From positions 34,264,988 through 34,328,987 of the forward strand of contig CM060465.1 of the NCBI GenBank assembly GCA_030544235.1: 64,000 bases of DNA, written 5' to 3'. This stretch comes from Lepturacanthus savala (lineage: Eukaryota > Chordata > Actinopteri > Scombriformes > Trichiuridae). The position numbers were made by a program, and so were the translations under genes. Shown here one piece after another: positions 13,901 to 28,185 of the stretch. Every line of letters starts with the position of its first letter. Within the stretch, counting starts at the first letter, position 1. The notes beneath the pieces are model-generated. The model was given only the letters and a program-made list of their open reading frames with translations. It searched no databases and was not told where the DNA came from.

Positions 13901-14220
13901 GATCTAGCTTGTCTCTCTGGATGAATTTTACACCAAACCGGACATTTCTGTCCTTTTTTTCCATCCCTCACCATCTCTACTAGTCGTATTGGTGCAGCAG
14001 AATCCTGCAGAGAAGTTTCCCAGAGCTCTGTAGACAGAACAGATGGGAATGTAGGGAGGAGGAGAAGCCCAGATTCGCTCCTCCAGGGTTTTCCCTGCAT
14101 GTCTCCAGCCATTTCTGCTCCAAATAGCCTCACTTAAGTCGTCACTTTCTTAATTGGTCCAGTCCAACGTGTTTTCCCAGAGTCTTAAGTGGTTTACGAG
14201 TCAAGGACAGAAACACTAAG
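10906..14220. other. AT-rich non-coding stretch with a dispersed-repeat copy
   Basis: At 11465-11675 lies a dispersed repeat (GGTTATTGGACTTAAACCTGG, GAGTCAGAATCTATTTATG) that recurs at 52.92-53.11 kb and, inverted, at 60.88-61.05 kb. Nothing else is recognised; open frames are short and resemble no known protein. Confidence 0.5.
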
Positions 14221-14226
14221 AGCTGT

Positions 14227-14822
14227 CGTTTCCCTCCGGCCTCAGGGCGACAGGTTTCCCGTCATGGCAGCATGTCGGTGAAACGTTAGATAAAAGCATA
14301 AAGCAGCTGCATCCTTTTATTGGAAATTCTCCTAAAACATGGAGGATAATTGGAAGGAGCAGCAGTAGGACACCATGTTCCTCCTCACTGGCTCCTATAG
14401 ATTCAAATACTTGGGATCCACTTTAACTATAGCTAGACTAAAATACTAGTTTTTTTGTCATGTGGGTGGCAGGGACAGACAGGAAACCTTAAAATCTACA
14501 ATAAAAAAGACGAATCTATTGGTTTGACTAGATTTACATTGATTAAAATGACTACCAACCTGCTGCCAAAGGCTAAACAAAGACTATTGACTAAAACTGG
14601 ACCAAATACTTTGGATTTCTTTGACTGAAACTCGACTAAAATGCTTTAGATTCTCATCAACTAGAACGGCCTCAGGGCGACAGGTTTCCCGTCATTGCAG
14701 CATGTCCAATGAATTGCGAAACATCAGATAAAAGCATAAAGCAGCTGCGTCCTTTTTTTCTGAAAACTCTCCAAAGACAGGGATGATAATTGGAAGGTGC
14801 AGCAGTAGGACACCTTGTTCCC
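14227..14822. repeat. Direct duplication of about 150 bp
   Basis: The block CTCAGGGCGACAGGTTTCCC to GCAGCAGTAGGACACC at about 14240-14380 recurs at 14670-14820, with several substitutions and an 8-10 bp indel. Between and around them is a motif ACTTTGGATTTTCTTTGACT that recurs up to 16.25 kb. Confidence 0.85.
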
Positions 14823-15499
14823 TCACAATCCCCAGAATAAGAGCCTTCATTCCTCCTCAGTGGCTCCTATAGGACTCCTGTGATTGGGAATAGCATGTGA
14901 ATGAAGTAGCAGCTGGACGTTTCTCTGCTTCACCAGCCTCTATGTATGATATCGCCTGTACATTGTGACGCCGCGTTTAAGACGCGCTGAAAAGAGCTGG
15001 AAGCTATAGAGGGACTGAATGGAAACAGAGGTTGTATCTGGGGAATCTGTTCTCTCGGTTTACTGGGACAAGGAATTCCGTGTCAGGAGAATGAAAAGCT
15101 TTCACTCATATAAATGCAATTCAATCCCCTCACTTGCTGACAACGATGAATGGTTGGCTATAGCTGACTTTTAATCAAGGCTTAAGGATACAGAAAGTAT
15201 CCCAGCGTGTGCCAGCAGACCACTCCTGGATATCAACACGACGTTTGGGCCTTTTTAGCTAATGAAACTGCATCAATTGATGTTAAGTTTGGATATAACT
15301 TTTCTAACTGTGTTACTACGTGAGGAAAATCACAAACAATGGTGCCACGTCTACATTATCCCAAAGAAACGCTGACACAGTGTGAATTGTGACAAAAAGA
15401 CTAATCTATTGGTTTGACTTGATTCATTCATATCATCACTATTAACCTGCTGGCAAAGGCTAAAAAAGACTATTGACTCAAACTAAGGTGCTTTGGATT

Positions 15500-16190
15500 T
15501 TCTTTGACTAAAACTAGAATAAATCTACTTCCTAATCTTGTGCACCGGACACTTTTACCATCATATTTAACAGTTTTTTGTCCTTTGTACTTGCTGCTGC
15601 TATGGGAGTACCCCTAATTTCGTCGTACCTTCTAGGTATAATGACAATAAAGGACTTATCTATTTTATCTTATCTCTAAAATACTTTGGATTTTCTTTGA
15701 GTAAAACTAGTAGTATCCATCAGTGCTGTCGGCACTAAATGCGGCGACGTCTGTTCCTTCATCACTTCATCGACTAAAATACTTTGGATTTTAGTCGGCT
15801 AAAAGTAGAATAGACACTTTGGATTATCTTTGACTAAAACTAGAATAAATCGACTTTCTAATCTTGCGCACCGGACACTTTTACCCTCATATTTTATATT
15901 TTCTATTGTATATTTTCTATTTATTCTGTTTCGTATTCACTTGTAGATTTTTGTATTGTAAATATTAATATTTTCCACTGTATTTAAACTTTTTAACATT
16001 GTTTTTTCTTCCTTTGTACTTGCTGCTGCTATGGGAGTAGGTATAATGACAATAAAGGACTCATCTATTTTATCTTATCTCTAAAATACTTGGGATTTTC
16101 TTTGACTAAAACTAGTAGTATCCATCAGTGCTGTCGGCACTAAATGCGGCGACGTTTATTCAACTTTGGATTCGACTAAAATACTTTGGA
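15500..16190. repeat. Duplicated block containing a LINE-like 3' tail
   Basis: Two copies share CTTTCTAATCTTG, GCACCGGACACTTTTACC, TACTTGCTGCTGCTATGGGA, ATAATGACAATAAAGGACT and ATCTATTTTATCTTATCTC, followed by TGCTGTCGGCACTAAATGCG. The AATAAAGG...TCTTATCT end resembles 3' tails of fish LINEs. The second copy carries about 110 bp of extra AT-rich interior. Confidence 0.75.
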
Positions 16191-16259
16191 TCTTCTTTGA
16201 CTAACACTAGACTTGACTACTCTGGATGATCGCTGACTATAACTAGACTAAAATAAACG

Positions 16260-17480
16260 CCACCTCCGAGGAGACGGCCTCCTGAACTCATTTAAATCCG
16301 TATGGAGTCCCTCTGAAGGCCCGGAGGAGTCCTGCGTGCTGGGCCACCTGCACGAGCAGGAGAAGGAGGCATGGGATGCGTGAATGTGACGCGCCGGCTG
16401 TCGCTGTGGCTTGTAGCAGGACCTTTCCGTGCCTCTCTCTCTCTTTCTTTGGCAGGACCAGGAGCCCCTGCGTGGGGGCCACCCCCTCTGACATCAGCGG
16501 GGCCCCGCAGCCCTGGGAAGTTGAGCATGTGAGCTTCCCCAGGTCATTAGGGAGAGGCTTGAAAAGACTGTCAGCAGGAAGGAGATAAGCCGCGAGGGGC
16601 GCAGTAATAAGGCCTTGAATAATAGCCCCTCTGTAGAGAGCCACTGAGGACACAGACCCAGGGATTAAAGGGAGTCTGAAAAGGAGAAAGTCAATGGACC
16701 TCCACAAAAATATGAACCGGAGCGCTGGTGAATGGTGGGGAGGAGGAGAGGGGGGGGAGTTATCAGCATTCTGGCTGCACCTTCCCCCTGGGCCCCAGCA
16801 GGCTCAAGGAGAAGGGAGGTGTTCTGTGTCTTCTGGGATGAGACCGGCCATTTTAAAGCAAGGTATTTCTGCTGCGTTGGCATCAGAGGTGTCAAAAGTC
16901 TCCACGTCCACTACTAGGGTTTAAAAAAAATACTTCTGTAGAAGCTGAAGTGTCGACTCAAGCGTTTTCCTCAAGTAAAAGTGCAGAATTTCTTAAAGGC
17001 TATGAGCCTTTAAGTGTATGACTGTCCTTTTATAAACCAGAGGTCAAACGTTTTAGAACACGTTGATTTGTTGAGTTTTTCTCTAAATGGTCCTAGTTTA
17101 ATGTGTCACGGTCTGATGTGGATTATGTTGCTGTAGGATGAACTCCTGACTAACTAGGTCTAGATCATGGGGTTCTGCTTAGCTCTAGAGCTCTAGTCCT
17201 AGAAAAGACCCAGACATCAGGCTTCATCCATGCTGATATACAGACGGGGGTTAATTAACCAGAGAAACTTGGTTTATTTAAGTCCATTACTGCAGAAAAG
17301 CTGGATGTTAAAGTTGTTAACTAGTACTTGATAAATGTATATCTGTCTTTTTTGGGTCGTTGGGTAGTTAACTGATTATTTTTACCATTTAAATGTCCCA
17401 TATTCTACACTTTCCTGTTTTTATTGTGAATTTTAACCAGATTTGAAGCAGCAAATATCATCTCAGTATAGTTTTCCACT
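16260..17480. other. GC-richer stretch without an identifiable exon
   Basis: 16260-16700 is markedly richer in GC than its surroundings and has open frames on both strands (up to 139 codons on the minus strand at 16288-16707). None resembles a known domain, and no convincing splice structure was found. Confidence 0.35.
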
Positions 17481-17600
17481 TCTCTCCTCCTCCTCTTTAA
17501 ATGGCTGTTGGTGGTGACTGTATAGTAGTGACATCACAACTTTACGTAAGTCATGACTGCTTGTTTTAAGGCAGTTTCTGTACATGGGATAAACAGGGGA
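17480..17600. repeat. Dispersed repeat, inverted relative to 19.64-19.80 kb
   Basis: GGTGGTGACTGTATAGTAGT and ACTGCTTGTTTTAAGGCA appear in reverse complement at about 19640-19790. It forms a widely spaced inverted pair. Confidence 0.7.
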
Positions 17601-17698
17601 ATGTTTGTGCAAGCAGCAAATATATATATCTTATTTCTGCAAAGAAAAGTGATATAATTATGAAAACTCAGCCATGATGATCCAACTTTATTAATCAT

Positions 17699-17768
17699 AC
17701 TCGTGTCTTTTATTTTGAAGGGTTCGTCAGCTAATCAGACTCGTGTCTTTTATTTTGAAGGGTTCGTT
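17699..17768. repeat. Two-copy 40-bp tandem repeat
   Basis: ACTCGTGTCTTTTATTTTGA plus AGGGTTCGT occurs at 17699 and exactly again 40 bp later at 17739. Confidence 0.9.
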
Positions 17769-17769
17769 G

Positions 17770-19210
17770 AAAAAATCTGGGCTTAAATGGGTTAAAATAA
17801 TCAGCTGTGATCACTTTGTAGATAATGTGTTGTACGGTCCCTTTAAAAAACATTTTAACAGGTAATAGTGAGTGAGTGAAGCTAAAATCTATTAAATATA
17901 ACCCTCGAGAATAAGAACAATTGATTTTTAGGCAAAAAAAAAACACGTTTATCTTCCAAAAATGTCCAAATTTGTCAAAAAGGGGCTGGATTGGTTTATA
18001 GTATAGAAATGCACTTTCTGACAGACAATTGTGTGAAAATGTGATGAGTAGAAGTAAAAACTGAAAACTAATTACTGCGATAAATTATAGATACCATTAC
18101 CACATTAAAAACACTTTAAAAAGGAACTTTACCTGCACGTTTAAAGGCCCAATGTTTAAAAACGACTGAACTTTGGTTTAATATTGTGTAGAGTTGTATA
18201 TTTTAAATATTCCAAATGTTTCCAACATGTATTTTTATATAAATTCATAATTTCCAGTATCTTCTGTGAACATGCATCAGCAACATTTTTATCCGGTTTT
18301 AAACCACATTTTTATGACGTACTTGTTTTTTTTACATTCTGATAATCATCACCAGATGAAGGATTTATAGGGATCTGGAGCCTGGATTTTAATGTGAAGC
18401 TACTTTTATTTTTTTTCAGTGTTTTTACCTCTAATCATCAGGTCTGTTTGCTTTGGAGCGGCTGGATCTTAAGCTATTAGAGACACAAACTGGGCTAATT
18501 TTAATAGTTTTAATAGCAGCTTGGCTCGCGGCCACATCAAATCTGTCCACCGCCCACCAACCAGCATCAGAGAAGCACTGATTTTTTTTAATGAAAACCT
18601 ATTTTATTCCATGTTTTTATAAGTTTTAATCAGTGGAGCTGAGATGTTGAAGGATAATCTCTCAGTAAAATGCTCCTGAAATTTTCTACTTCTTGCCTTG
18701 TATGTAAAAAAGATTGCACACAGCCTATATATAACAAATAAATACGATATAATATAAGATAGATGCGCCGTACATACAATATAGATATGCTACAGTGAGT
18801 AGGGTAGATTATTGTACAGTAACAGTGTTTTTTTCTTTTGGTAATCACTTAATTACTTATTTATACCAATGTACAGAGATCTGAGACAAATATAAAATTC
18901 CCTGTTTGGCCAATAAAGCTGATTCTGATCTAATTTTGATTCGTCTGTTACTGTTACTCCAGAATATTGATATATCTATGAATCTAGATAAAGTTTCTAC
19001 GTAGATTTCCCTTCGCAGGACAGTTATGAACATGATTGCTGTAACACAAACCTACGGGATGATTCCACCTCGTTATTTTGACCTCATAAAAGTCTGTAAT
19101 CTCTCAATGGAAATTCACTTTTGGGGGACACCCATGTCTATTTGTGAGTGGTTTTCCGGGAGGTTTTTCTGCAACTGATGAATCGCCAAGAACTTATCTC
19201 ATTCCCATTC
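17770..19210. other. AT-rich non-coding stretch with a LINE-type tail
   Basis: At 18896-18930 the sequence CCTGTTTGGCCAATAAAGCT, followed by GATTCTGATCT, matches the 3' tail form of fish LINE/CR1-like copies. Nothing else is recognised. Confidence 0.5.
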
Positions 19211-19216
19211 GACGTG

Positions 19217-19243
19217 CACACACACACACACACACACACACAC
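19217..19243. repeat. CA microsatellite
   Basis: About 13 CA units. Confidence 0.95.
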
Positions 19244-19639
19244 TATCCGAATCAATTTCCGATCTCGCCGCGGCGCTGTGCAGCTTCACTTAATGTGAGC
19301 CACATTGTCAGATACCGGGATCGGTAATACGAAGCAGACACGTGAGGGCGAGCTCAGGTGGGTCCGATCCCATCCGTCAAGGCTGCCCTTCAACCCCACC
19401 GACCCTATGACGACGTCAGACACAGCGGAGGAGAAATTCTCTTCGTATGACTAATATCCAAACAGGAGACGCATCCAGATCCACGTTCCACCTCCAAAAA
19501 ACACCCAGGATTCCTTCAAACATGTTACGCTAGGGTGAGATTGGCTGAAATTCCTGGCGTCGCCAATGACATGCACTTCAGTCATGCGATTCATTCCAAT
19601 GAATACCTGATCCGTATTAGACCCCTATATATATTTACT

Positions 19640-20330
19640 GTATATATGACAGGACCGAGTGTATTAATACTGTCCCATGTTTCAAAAACAATCCACAGAG
19701 ACACATACACATGCCTTAAAACAAGCAGTCAAGTTGTGATGTCACTACTATACAGTCACCACCAACACCCATTAAAAAGGAGGAGGAGAGGCTTAAAAAG
19801 AAGGTTTTGGTGCATCAATATCTACATAGGTGTTAAGGGGTTAAAATCCCATTTCATTGATGGTGGTGGTGGTGGGACCATGAACGATAATGGAGACCAA
19901 AAAAAATACTATACTACCATAATAATCCAACCCTATCTACTTCTACTACTTCCTATCTAGTAATGTTCCATATTTATTATACATCGCTAATGTGGTAAAA
20001 GACTATTCTAGCTGCAAATGTCTGGTTTTTGGTGCATCAATATCTACATATGTGTATAGAGGCCCATTTCCAGCAACTATCAGTCCAGTGTTCTAATGGA
20101 ACAATGTGTTTGCTCATTGCATCAGAAGGTTAATGGCTGATTAGAAAACCCTTGATGCTAACATGTTAGCACAGCTGAAAACTGGCCTTCCTTTGAGCAG
20201 GTTGAGTATCTGGAGCATCACATCTGTGGGATCACAAATAATTATTTCTAACCTTGTCTTGACTTTATTTTCTATTCATGGTGGTAAATAAAAGTGTGAC
20301 TTTTCATGGAAAACACTAAATTGTCTATAT
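19640..20330. mobile_element. Dispersed repeat plus Tc1-type MITE fragment
   Basis: From about 19990 it carries TTTTTGGTGCATCAATATCT, CCAGCAACTATCAGTCCAGT, GATGCTAACATGTTAGCACA and ACTTTTCATGGAAAACACT, the interior of the fish Tc1-like MITE that is complete at 21.79 kb. The preceding 150 bp are the inverted partner of 17.48-17.60 kb. Confidence 0.7.
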
Positions 20331-21550
20331 GGCAACATAACCTGCAACAAATCTGTTTAATCCTATTAAACAAATACACTTATGCTGAATAGATGTATTT
20401 TGTAACTAAAACATAATCAAATGATAATGATTTTTTCCATAACTGAGCAGAAATTTCCAAATATTATTACGCTTAAAAAAGGAAGGAAAAAAAGACATAC
20501 TGATTGTTCACGAGTCCCAGTTAAATCTGAAGCCTCGTTGACCCCAATGAGGACACATTTATGAATGAATATGTTGTTTTTAGCTGATAAATTAATTAAA
20601 ATGCTCCACATCGTGCCTCTAAACCCTACAAACACCCTCCGAATCTCAACATGAAACCTTCCCTTTCCATGGTTACCCCGGTTTCAGCTGCACAAATGAA
20701 GTCTGCCCCTTTCACTCCAACACTCCAGTCCAAGAAGTCTGTCCTCCTTGAATCTCAACCTCGACCGCTCACCCCGCTGTCACCTCCCACACAGCTGCTT
20801 GCCGCCGCATTGTCCCCGCTGTCATTGTCAATGTCACTGTCACCGCCGTGCACGACGTGCGCCCACCCTACGGCTAACCTCTCGGCTCGGCCCCCCTGCG
20901 GTTTTTAGCCATCGATTGTCCCGGTGAATCAAAGCCGTGGTCCTTCTCAGCGGGAGACCCCCTCGACTCCTGATCGAGCGACCAAACTTCATTCCAGATC
21001 TCAGCTTTTTGCTTTTAAGGACCCCCCTTCCCCCCCACTCCCCAAAACCTCCCTCCCCTTCACTTCTACTCAGCTGCAAAAACCCCTTTGGCCAGGAGCT
21101 AGCCGAGATAGACAGGCAGGTTTGTGAATAGGCGCCGGGGGCTGAATGGGCATTTCTTCAGGCGGAGGGGTCTAATGGGTGGTCCCCTTTACCTCGGGAT
21201 TGGACCGCATGGAAGCCAAAAAAAGAGCTCTCACTGCAGTGTCACCTCGGACAATAATCGGCGGGAACGCTCCAGAGTTTCTTAGACTTCCTGGAAAGAC
21301 ATTTACTTTAACCGTGGTTCTTTTTTGTCAAAAGTGTTGGGGGGGGTTTTCAAAGGCAGCTCTGGCTGAGCGGGGAAAGCTGTCCTGAACTCGGCCTCTC
21401 CGGCTTTTCTCTCTTTCACCCACTTTTCTCTCCTATTCTTTGTTTGCTCAAGAGGTGTCGGAGGGGATAACGGCGTCTTTAACTCCACTACGTCCATCAC
21501 TCACCTGTCCGGTTAATTCAAGCCAAGTAATTTCCATTCCTATTAACCTG
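20331..21550. other. Non-coding stretch, GC-rich from 20.65 to 21.45 kb
   Basis: The GC-rich part has open frames on both strands but codes for nothing I recognise. Proline- and serine-rich frames there reflect C-rich composition. Confidence 0.4.
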
Positions 21551-21785
21551 TTTGCTGATGTTTCTGTCCAAAATCCCATTTCATTGACGGTGGTGGTGGG
21601 GGGGCCATGAATGGTAATGGAGACCAAAAAATACCATAATAATCCAGCCCTTTCTACTTCTCTAATATTCCTTTGCAGTTTACCTTGCACGTTTGAGTCC
21701 TCAGCATGTTCAAATATTTTAAATAATGTCATTAAAAGTAATAATAGTAGTTATAGTAATGTTCCATATTTATAAAATCTATATA

Positions 21786-22062
21786 CTATCGTTCCAAAGT
21801 TTGGGGTCACTTCGAAATTTCCTTATTTTTGAAAGAATGCTAATGTGGTAAATGACTATTCTAGCTGTAAATGTCTGGTTTTGGTGCATCAATATCTACA
21901 TAGGTGTATTTGCATTTCCAGCAACTATCAGTCCAGTGTTCTAATGGATCAATGTGTTTGCTCATTGCATCAGAAGGTTAATGGATGATTAGAAAACCCT
22001 TGATGCTAACATGTTAGCACAGCTGGAAACAGTTTGTGACCGCAAAATTTGGAATGGTAGTG
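21786..22062. mobile_element. Near-complete Tc1-type MITE with TA duplication
   Basis: Starts CTATCGTTCCAAAGTTTGGG and ends CAAAATTTGGAATGGTAGTG, flanked by TA on both sides (21784-21785, 22063-22064). Interior has the family blocks seen at 20.0 and 51.3 kb. There is no transposase frame, so it depends on an element elsewhere. Confidence 0.8.
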
Positions 22063-22211
22063 TACGTAAGGCTAATGAGATCATGAATCAATGAGAGCAA
22101 AAACTAGTAAAATCTTTCATGGATCCATGTCCCTCCTCTCTCTAATCTCTAATCTTTCCATTCGCTCCTCCCTCCCCTTGTTGCTGTCGCTATGGTAATT
22201 TACATCGTTAG

Positions 22212-22490
22212 AGCTCGTTAACGATCATTAGGTCTGATCTTAACCAAAGAGGCTGATTTTGGACAAATGTTGAATAAGTGGTGTGATAAATAACTTACTG
22301 CCTTCTACATAATAGTTCAATTGGTTTCTTCTACATAGCTAGCTACTAGCTAACTGTCAAAATTAGCCATTAGCTACTTAGCTGCTACATTAACGATCAT
22401 TAGGTCTGATCTTAACCAGCAGACTGTTAAAAAAGAGGCTAATTTTGGGCAAATGATGAACAAGAGGTGGGATAAATGACTTACTGGCTT
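22212..22490. repeat. Tandem duplication with about 175-bp offset
   Basis: TAACGATCATTAGGTCTGAT with CTTAACCA, then GAGGCTGATTTTGG, a CAAATG, and TAAATAACTTACTG at 22217-22302 recurs at 22392-22485 with about ten differences. Confidence 0.85.
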
Positions 22491-22836
22491 TCCACATTAG
22501 CTGTTAGCCACTGGCCCCGCCCACTGGAAAACAGCATCTGGACCAAGCCACTTTGAGGAATAGGGGGGGGGACATCATTTTTCAACATTTAAACACATTG
22601 TTTTACCATTAGTAGCACTTGTGTTGTGTGTTTGTTTAACATTTCTTTCATATTCCAAATTATCCTTTTTTTTTTTTCTTTTTTTTACACTTATTTGAGC
22701 TAATGGGGTCAGCTGGAGGATGCATGTGAGGCCTGGTTGCAGGTGGAGCTGGTGTTGTGCAAACAGAGGCTGCAGAAATGCAACGGGGCCTCTGAAGGAA
22801 CCACAGCAGAGAGATCTGTCTGTCATCTCATTGTGT

Positions 22837-23990
<1,154 letters not shown>

Positions 23991-24039
23991 ACAAAAAACA
24001 TTTAAAATCAAGGGTATCATGGAAAATCATGGATTGATA

Positions 24040-25140
24040 ATCAACTATTGACACTGGAAACAGGACATTTGGCACTAGAATGGACATTTGTGACTGAAAA
24101 TGGACGTTTGACACTGAAAGGGGACATTTGACACTAATAATGGTGATTTGACACCAAAAAGGGACGTATGAAACTGAAAAGGGACATTTAGTACTGGAAA
24201 CAGGACATTTGGCACTAAAATGGACATTTGTGACTGAAAATGGATGTTTGACACTGAAAAGGGACATTTAGGACTAAAAATTAACATTTGGCACTGGAAA
24301 TGGACAATTGACACTGGAAACAGGACATTTGGCACTAAAAGGGACATTCGGGCCTGAAAATGGACGTTTGACACTGAAAAGGGCCATTTGACACTAATAA
24401 TGATGATTTGACATATAAAAAAGGGACTTATGAAACTGAAAAGGCACATTTAGCACTGGAAACAGGACATTTGGCACTAAAATGGACATTTGTGATTGAA
24501 AATGGACGTTTGACACTGAAAAGGGACATTTAGCACTAAAAATTAACATTTGGCACTGAAAATGGACATTTGGAAGTAAAAAGGGACATTTGACACTGAA
24601 AAAGGACATTTGACACCAATAATGGTGATTTGACACACATAAAAAAGGGACTTATGAAACTGAAAAGGCACATTTAGCACTGGAAACAGGACATTTGGCA
24701 CTGAAAAGGGACAATTGACACTGGAAACAGGACATTTGGCACTAAAAAAGGGACATTTGACACTAATAATGGTGATTTGACATATAAAAAAGGGACTTAT
24801 GAAACTGAAAAGGCACATTTAGCACTGGAAACAGGACATTTGGCACTAAAAGGGACATTTGTGACTGAAAATGGACGTTTGACACTGAAAAGGGACGTTT
24901 AGCACTAACATTTGGCACTGAAAATGGACATTTGGAAGTAAAAATGGACATTTGACACTGAAAAAAGACATTTGACACCAATAATGGTGATTTGACACAC
25001 ATCTGAAAAGGCACATTTAGCACTGGAAATAGGACATTTGGCACTAAAAGGGACATTTGTGACTGAAAATGGACATTTGACACTGAAAAGGGACAATTGA
25101 CACTGGAAACAGGACATTTGGCACTGAAAATGGACATTTA
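24040..25140. repeat. About 20-bp minisatellite (GGACATTTGACACTGAAAA)
   Basis: Around 55 diverged units of 19-22 bp. Higher-order blocks beginning GGGACTTATGAAACTGAAAA, continuing GGCACATTTAGCACTGG, appear near 24425, 24648 and 24792. Minus-strand frames of 80-124 codons stay open because the unit lacks stops in some phases; they look like no protein. Confidence 0.92.
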
Positions 25141-26276
25141 GAGACCAAAAGTCATACTTTTCTAGTGTTAAAACCCAGAATCTCTGGTGAGTGCAGCAGT
25201 ACATCATGGCCGACCCACCGTGTATTTTGCTGGTGCTGAAACGTCAGGACGGGGGATCTGATGACCACGTGCTGGTCCCTCCCAGCAGATCCTGATGGGG
25301 GTCGGGGTCTAAATGAGGACCACCTGGACTGGAGCTAATCCCACAAACACTGTCCTCCTCCCCAGGGGCCGCTGCTGGACTCAAACCACAGGATTTACAC
25401 ACTCCTGGATTTAAAACAGGCCCATACGTTTGATTTTCTCATCCTTTTCCCTTTTTGTTTTGATGAGGCGATGTGGAGGAAGGATGCATTGAACGTTTTC
25501 TCAGGGATTTATGACGTCATAAAGGTCACAGCTCACTGACGGAGCATCATAACACGATTTCACATTAAAATCCTTCAATTCCTAGAATCTGGTTTACATT
25601 AAGTATTTGTGATCTGGGCTGTTTGTTCAATAACTGGACGAATGGTTCTTATTACCATGCATCTACTTATTACTGTGCATTTGCACTAGTTTCAAAATCA
25701 CTTTAATATGCATTACTCAGCTAGAAGTACAGATACTGGAGTTTAAAAATAATTCTGGAGAATTTGAAGTATCAACTCAAGGTTTTTACTCAAGTAAAAG
25801 TGTAAAAAGTCCTTTTTTAATCTGATTTTTTTCTTTTTATCTAATAATTTAGACCTTTTCAGACATAAAACATGATTAAATTGACTAAAATCAAGAAATA
25901 AGCAAAACTATCTGCAAATGCAATAAGATAATTTAAGATAATTCCACTCAATATCCAGTGAATTGCAGCAAAAACAATATATTTTCACCTTTTTTTGCAG
26001 TTTATCTGAAGAGTATTTTGTCTGCTAGTTTCAGGAAAAAGTTCCTAAAGTCTAGAATTAAATGTTATTTGAGTAAAAGTACATGTATATTATCAGCTAC
26101 TTAAAGTATCAGAAGTAAAAGTACTGTGTTGTATTATTATAGTATATTATACTACTTGTTTTAATCACTAAATACACATGACAGCATTTTAATGTTTTAT
26201 TTAATCAATGTGGAGACAATTTGAGAAATTTTGGTAGATTGTGTTGTTCAGTCATTAAAATCGATGGTTTGAAGTA

Positions 26277-26278
<2 letters not shown>
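25141..26278. other. Non-coding stretch with a CACTGCAAAAA-family fragment
   Basis: At about 25860-26000 there is TTAAATTGACTAAAATCAAG, GATAATTCCACTCAATAT and TATTTTCACC, interior of the dispersed element that is more complete at 28.19-28.59 kb. Nothing else is recognised. Confidence 0.5.
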
Positions 26279-26279
<1 letters not shown>

Positions 26280-26307
<28 letters not shown>

Positions 26308-26464
26308 AGTGAGGATGTGTGTGTGTGTGTGTATTTGTGTGTTTATTTGTGTGTGTGTGTGAGGATGTGTCTGTATATGTGTGTGTGTGTGTGTGTGTGA
26401 GGATGTGTGTGTGTGTGTGTGTGTTAGAATGTGTGTGTATATATGTGTCTGTGTGAATGTGTGT

Positions 26465-26508
<44 letters not shown>

Positions 26509-26690
26509 CTGTGTGAATGTGTGTAAACGTGTGTATGTGTGTTTGAGAGGATGTGTGTGTGTGTAAATGTGTGTGTATATATGTGTGTGTGTGTGTGTTA
26601 GAATGTGTGTGTATATATGTGTCTGTGTGAATGTGTGTAAGTGTGTGTGTGTTTGAGAGGATGTGTGTGTGTGTGTGTGTGTAAATGTGT

Positions 26691-26738
<48 letters not shown>

Positions 26739-26864
26739 ATGTGTGTGTATATGTGTCTGTGTGAATGTGTGTAAGTGTGTGTGTGTGTTTGAGAGGATGT
26801 GTGTGTGTGAATGTGTGTAAATGTGTGTGTGTCTGAGTGTGTTTGAGTGTGTGAATGTGTGTAA

Positions 26865-26914
<50 letters not shown>

Positions 26915-26964
26915 ATGAGTGTGTGAGGATGTGTGTGTATATGTGTCTGTGTGAATGTGTGTAA

Positions 26965-27039
<75 letters not shown>

Positions 27040-27123
27040 AGGATGTGTGTGTGTGTGTGTGTATGTGTTAGAATGTGTCTGTATATGTGTGTGTGTGTGT
27101 ATATGTGTCTGTGTGAATGTGCG

Positions 27124-27183
<60 letters not shown>

Positions 27184-27252
27184 ATGTGTGGATGTGTGTG
27201 TATATGTGTCTGTGTGAGTGTGTGTGTGTGTGTGTGAATGAGCATTAAATCT

Positions 27253-27324
<72 letters not shown>

Positions 27325-27470
27325 TGTGTCTGTGTCTGTGTCTGTGTCTGTGTCTGTGTCTGTGTCTGTGTGAATGTGTGAATGTGTGTGTGAGGATGTG
27401 TGTGTGTGTGTGTATATGTGTCTGTGTGAATGTGTGTAAATGTGTGTGTGAATGAGCATTAAATCTGAAT
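26280..27470. repeat. 1.2-kb compound GT microsatellite
   Basis: GT runs interrupted by GAATGTGTGTAAATGTG, TATATGTGTCTGTGTGAATG and GAGGATGTG spacers; nine TGTGTC units occur near 27322-27370. The 403-codon minus-strand Thr-His frame is an artefact. Confidence 0.97.
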
Positions 27471-28185
27471 GGTGTGTGTATATGAATACATTTCTTAATG
27501 AGCTTTAATTAAAATAATATTAATAATAGAATTATAAGGTGTTTTATGAGACACTCAAAGACACTTGACAATTAAAGTGAATAGTCAAAATAAAAAGGAA
27601 AAGTCTCTGATCTTAAATCTTCTTCTATTTTCTAAAGTTCAGGTTAGAAAGTGTCAGTGTGAAGTCCTGTGAATGATTAGGAGACTAATACGGTGCCGCA
27701 CAATCACACTTTACTGACCATTGTTGTTGAATCAAGATAATAATACACTAATCTAATTTCAGCTTTGACTTTGTTTGTGATAACCTGATTAAATCAGCTC
27801 TGGAGTCAGTTTATCTGCATATGTCTCCAGATTCTGCTGATTATCTCTCTGCTTAACTCCATCTATGGGAAATACTATGAATAAAAGTCAACATGTTAAC
27901 ACAGAAAAATCACTGACTTTAATATTAACTGATTAACACCAGCTGCTTTTTTTATTATCTGTCTGATATATGTATAGATATACTGGTTTACATGGATAGA
28001 TTAACACTAGTACTGTAATTGTAATGAAGTAATACTACTGTGTTAAGTATTTTTGGGAGTATCTGTACTTTACTTGAGTTCCTTTTATTTTTTTTCTACA
28101 CTACATTTCCTCTATGCACCTTAGTTACTTACTATGACATAAAATAGGAACAAATTTGGTGAAAACACATTGTTCTTTAATGTTA

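Noticed and set aside
16288..16707. 139-codon minus-strand frame in a GC-rich patch
   Set aside because: Open frames exist on both strands here, no domain is recognisable, and no splice partners were found.
24075..25207. Minus-strand frames of 80-124 codons with repeated hydrophobic text
   Set aside because: They follow a 20-bp minisatellite whose unit length is not a multiple of three; frames shift between overlapping ORFs and resemble no protein.
26248..27459. 403-codon Thr-His open frame on the minus strand
   Set aside because: It is a translation of the GT/CA microsatellite; no start context, splice sites or non-repeat coding part.
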